Assembly (NCBI GenBank): GCA_946481035.1
Contig: CAMLNK010000206.1
Coordinates: 1-6,973 of the forward strand
DNA length: 6,973 bases
Source of the DNA: an uncultured Dyadobacter sp.
GTDB lineage: Bacteria > Bacteroidota > Bacteroidia > Cytophagales > Spirosomataceae
Direction of reading: 5' to 3'
Position numbers and translations under genes: made by a program. The notes below the pieces were generated by a model. That model had not been told where the DNA came from. It worked only from the letters and a program-made list of their open reading frames with translations, and searched no databases. Positions 4,874-6,973 of the stretch are shown in pieces (position 1 is the stretch's first letter; each line of letters opens with the position of its first letter).

Positions 4874-6973
4874 ATGAAGCAACTTGCTCAGAATCTCCGG
4901 ACGGGAGAGACATTGCTGCTCAATGTCCCCGTTCCGCTCGTCCGAAAGGGCTTTGTGCTCATCAGAAGCCGCAAAAGCCTCGTCTCAGCTGGTACCGAAC
5001 GAATGCTGATCGAATTCAGCAAAGCCAATTTTCTTCTCAAAGCCAGGCAACAGCCCGACCAACTCCGTCTCATTATCGACAAAGTCAGGTCTGATGGTTT
5101 ATGGAAAACCACACGTTCAGTTCTCCGCAGGCTGGATCAGCTCCTGCCGTTGGGGTATTGCAACGTGGGAGATGTAGTAGCAATTGGAGAGGGTGTGGAA
5201 GGCCTTACGATCGGTGATCGGGTAGTCAGCAACGGGCCGCATGCCGAAGTGGTCTGTGTGCCGGTTAACCTCGTCGCCAAAGTGCCGGATAATGTGCCTG
5301 ACCACGAGGCTGCATTCACTGTGTTGGGCGCGGTGGGCCTGCACGGCGTGCGATTGCTCGCGCCCGCATTGGGTGAGCGTGTGGCAGTAATAGGGTTGGG
5401 GCTAATAGGTTTGATGGTGGTCGATATGCTGCGCGCGCAGGGGTGCGAGGTTGTGGGTATCGAGCCCGACGAAGACCGGCGTCGGATCGCCGGGGAAAAG
5501 GCTGTAAAAACCATTGATCCCAGGAAGTGTACCGGCAAATCAATTTCGACGCAATTCGGGGAAATGGATGGAGTGATCATAACGGCTTCATCCAAGTCCG
5601 GAAATGTGATTTCAATGGCTTCCGCGGTCTCCCGGAAACAGGGGAAAATAGTGCTTATCGGTGATGTTCCGCTGCATCTGAACCGTTCGGATTTTTATCA
5701 GAAAGAATTGAGATTCCAGGTCTCGTGCGCGTATGGACCCGGGCGTTATGATCACGCGTACGAAGAGCAAGGCGTCGATTACCCATTGCCTTATGTCCGC
5801 TGGACGGTGAACCGCAATTTTCAGGAAGTCCTGCGGCTGTTGGGCAATGGGTCGCTGGATGTGAAGCCTTTGGTTTCCAATATCGTACCATTTGAAAGCT
5901 ATTTGAACATTTATCAAAGAAACAGCCGAACGCTAGGCACACTGATCGACTACACGGGTAAATGCAATACCGGCGAAACGGTCGTCCCGAATCCGGCCAA
6001 TGCATTCGTGAAGCAACAGGTAGTCGCGGCGGTTGTTGGCGCGGGAAATTTTGCTTGCATGACGCTCTTGCCCTGCCTTCGTGGTAAATGCGTCAAATAT
6101 ATCGCCAGTGCAGGCGGCTTAAAGGCGGCGGAACTGGCTGCAAAATATGGGATTCCATACATTGCTACCGATTACAGGAAAATTTTGGAGGACGATGAAG
6201 TCAATCTGATCATCATCGCCACACGGCACGACCAACACGTTACCATCGCGGCGGATGCGCTTCGCGCGGGTAAGCATGTTTTTGTGGAAAAGCCGCTCAG
6301 TATTGACATCAGGGGCATTGAAGAGGTTAAAACAGCGCTGCAAAATGCGCAGTCACCGGTTTCTCTCACAGTGGGTTTTAACCGGAGATATGCCCCGCAT
6401 ATGATAAAAATGAGGGAATTTTTGGAAGGTGGCCCAATGAATGTCGTGATCACAATCAATGCAGGCTATGTTTTCGGCAACGCCTGGATACACGATAGCG
6501 TACGGGGCGGTGGAAGGCTGGTGGGGGAGGCTTGCCATTTTATCGATCTGGTCTCATGGATCGCGCAGAGCCGCATTATTGAAGTTTGTACCAACGCGCT
6601 AACGGTCCGCGGGTGCCTGAGTTCTGAAAATGCCACCGTGCTGTTAAGGTTAGCGAATGGCTCCACCGGAACGGTACATTATTTTTCAAATGGTCATAGC
6701 AATTATCCAAAGGAGCGAATCGAAGTACATTCGCTTGGGCGGACTTTGATTTTGGATGACTACAAAATGCTCCGGGGCTATGGTTTCGAGGGATTTCGTG
6801 AAATGAAAACGAATGCAGGCAAGGGCCATCAGGAACAATTCGACAGGCTGTTTGAATGCATTTCATCAGGGAAAGTGCCGTTAATACCTCTTGAAGACAT
6901 CTGGAATTCCAGTCGGGCGACATTGGCGGCGCGGGATAGCATGTGGACGGGCGCCTGGGTGAAGGTGTCATGA
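4874..6973 (+). CDS. Bi-domain oxidoreductase: zinc-site-less MDR domain fused to Gfo/Idh/MocA domain
   Basis: This is a complete 699-residue fusion. Residues of about 1-360 are a medium-chain (alcohol dehydrogenase-like) domain with SLVSAGTE (36-42), a GDRV turn (114-117) and the Rossmann motif GLGLIG (174-179). The usual catalytic zinc ligands are missing: SAGTE stands where zinc enzymes have a Cys, GYCNVG replaces the GHE segment, and there is no four-Cys structural zinc lobe. Residues of about 383-699 are a Gfo/Idh/MocA domain with GAGNFA (389-394), VEKPLS (471-476, Lys473), GFNRRYAPH (501-509) and GEACHFID (551-558, His555). The common Asp before that His appears replaced by Gly551 with Glu552 next to it. 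No signal peptide or membrane segment is seen, so it is cytoplasmic. Such fusions are called bi-domain-containing oxidoreductases and, from memory, occur in exopolysaccharide or glycan clusters; the reaction is not established. A likely role is two linked redox steps on a sugar or nucleotide sugar. The stop forms ATGA at 6970-6973, suggesting a coupled downstream gene. Confidence 0.93.
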   Translation: MKQLAQNLRTGETLLLNVPVPLVRKGFVLIRSRKSLVSAGTERMLIEFSKANFLLKARQQPDQLRLIIDKVRSDGLWKTTRSVLRRLDQLLPLGYCNVGDVVAIGEGVEGLTIGDRVVSNGPHAEVVCVPVNLVAKVPDNVPDHEAAFTVLGAVGLHGVRLLAPALGERVAVIGLGLIGLMVVDMLRAQGCEVVGIEPDEDRRRIAGEKAVKTIDPRKCTGKSISTQFGEMDGVIITASSKSGNVISMASAVSRKQGKIVLIGDVPLHLNRSDFYQKELRFQVSCAYGPGRYDHAYEEQGVDYPLPYVRWTVNRNFQEVLRLLGNGSLDVKPLVSNIVPFESYLNIYQRNSRTLGTLIDYTGKCNTGETVVPNPANAFVKQQVVAAVVGAGNFACMTLLPCLRGKCVKYIASAGGLKAAELAAKYGIPYIATDYRKILEDDEVNLIIIATRHDQHVTIAADALRAGKHVFVEKPLSIDIRGIEEVKTALQNAQSPVSLTVGFNRRYAPHMIKMREFLEGGPMNVVITINAGYVFGNAWIHDSVRGGGRLVGEACHFIDLVSWIAQSRIIEVCTNALTVRGCLSSENATVLLRLANGSTGTVHYFSNGHSNYPKERIEVHSLGRTLILDDYKMLRGYGFEGFREMKTNAGKGHQEQFDRLFECISSGKVPLIPLEDIWNSSRATLAARDSMWTGAWVKVS

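Noticed and set aside
5137..5595. Minus-strand open frame of 152 codons inside the fusion gene
   Set aside because: It is antisense to the conserved MDR Rossmann domain and its product is rich in Ser, Thr and Pro without recognisable motifs.

Overview
The window looks like a chromosomal piece of a Bacteroidota bacterium, most likely a Cytophagales member related to Dyadobacter or Spirosoma. The evidence is TAnnTTTG-type -7 promoter elements instead of sigma70-type boxes, little use of Shine-Dalgarno sequences, three lipoproteins of which one has an acidic stretch right after the lipid cysteine, a DUF4822-like protein, and a TlpA-like lipoprotein with a DUF4369-like N-terminus. The genus is a guess from protein style and moderate base composition. 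No rRNA, tRNA, CRISPR array, insertion sequence or phage gene was seen.

Left part (1-3495), all on the + strand: a strong intrinsic terminator (11-38) closes a gene lying outside the window. After it come four separately spaced genes for exported envelope proteins: a small secreted protein of possible beta-barrel type (106-735), an ankyrin-repeat lipoprotein (906-1574), a DUF4822-like lipoprotein probably displayed on the cell surface (1721-2197), and a thioredoxin-fold lipoprotein with a WCGPC active site (2365-3495). A second strong terminator (2235-2263) separates the last two. The gaps, the terminator and the separate promoter elements suggest independent units rather than one operon.

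Middle (3496-3592): a convergent junction filled by an imperfect purine/pyrimidine inverted repeat, possibly a two-way terminator or a dispersed repeat.

Right part (3593-6973): two divergently transcribed oxidoreductase genes share a 123-bp promoter region. The minus-strand gene encodes a single-domain Gfo/Idh/MocA dehydrogenase. The plus-strand gene encodes a 699-residue fusion of a zinc-site-less medium-chain dehydrogenase domain with a second Gfo/Idh/MocA domain. Fusions of this type are known as 'bi-domain-containing oxidoreductases' and, as I recall, often sit in exopolysaccharide or glycan gene clusters. The fusion gene ends exactly at the window edge in an ATGA, so a translationally coupled next gene is likely.

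I see no clearly new multi-gene system. The most interesting items are the fusion enzyme, the surface-lipoprotein signal on the DUF4822-like protein, the exported ankyrin protein and the purine-rich inverted repeat.
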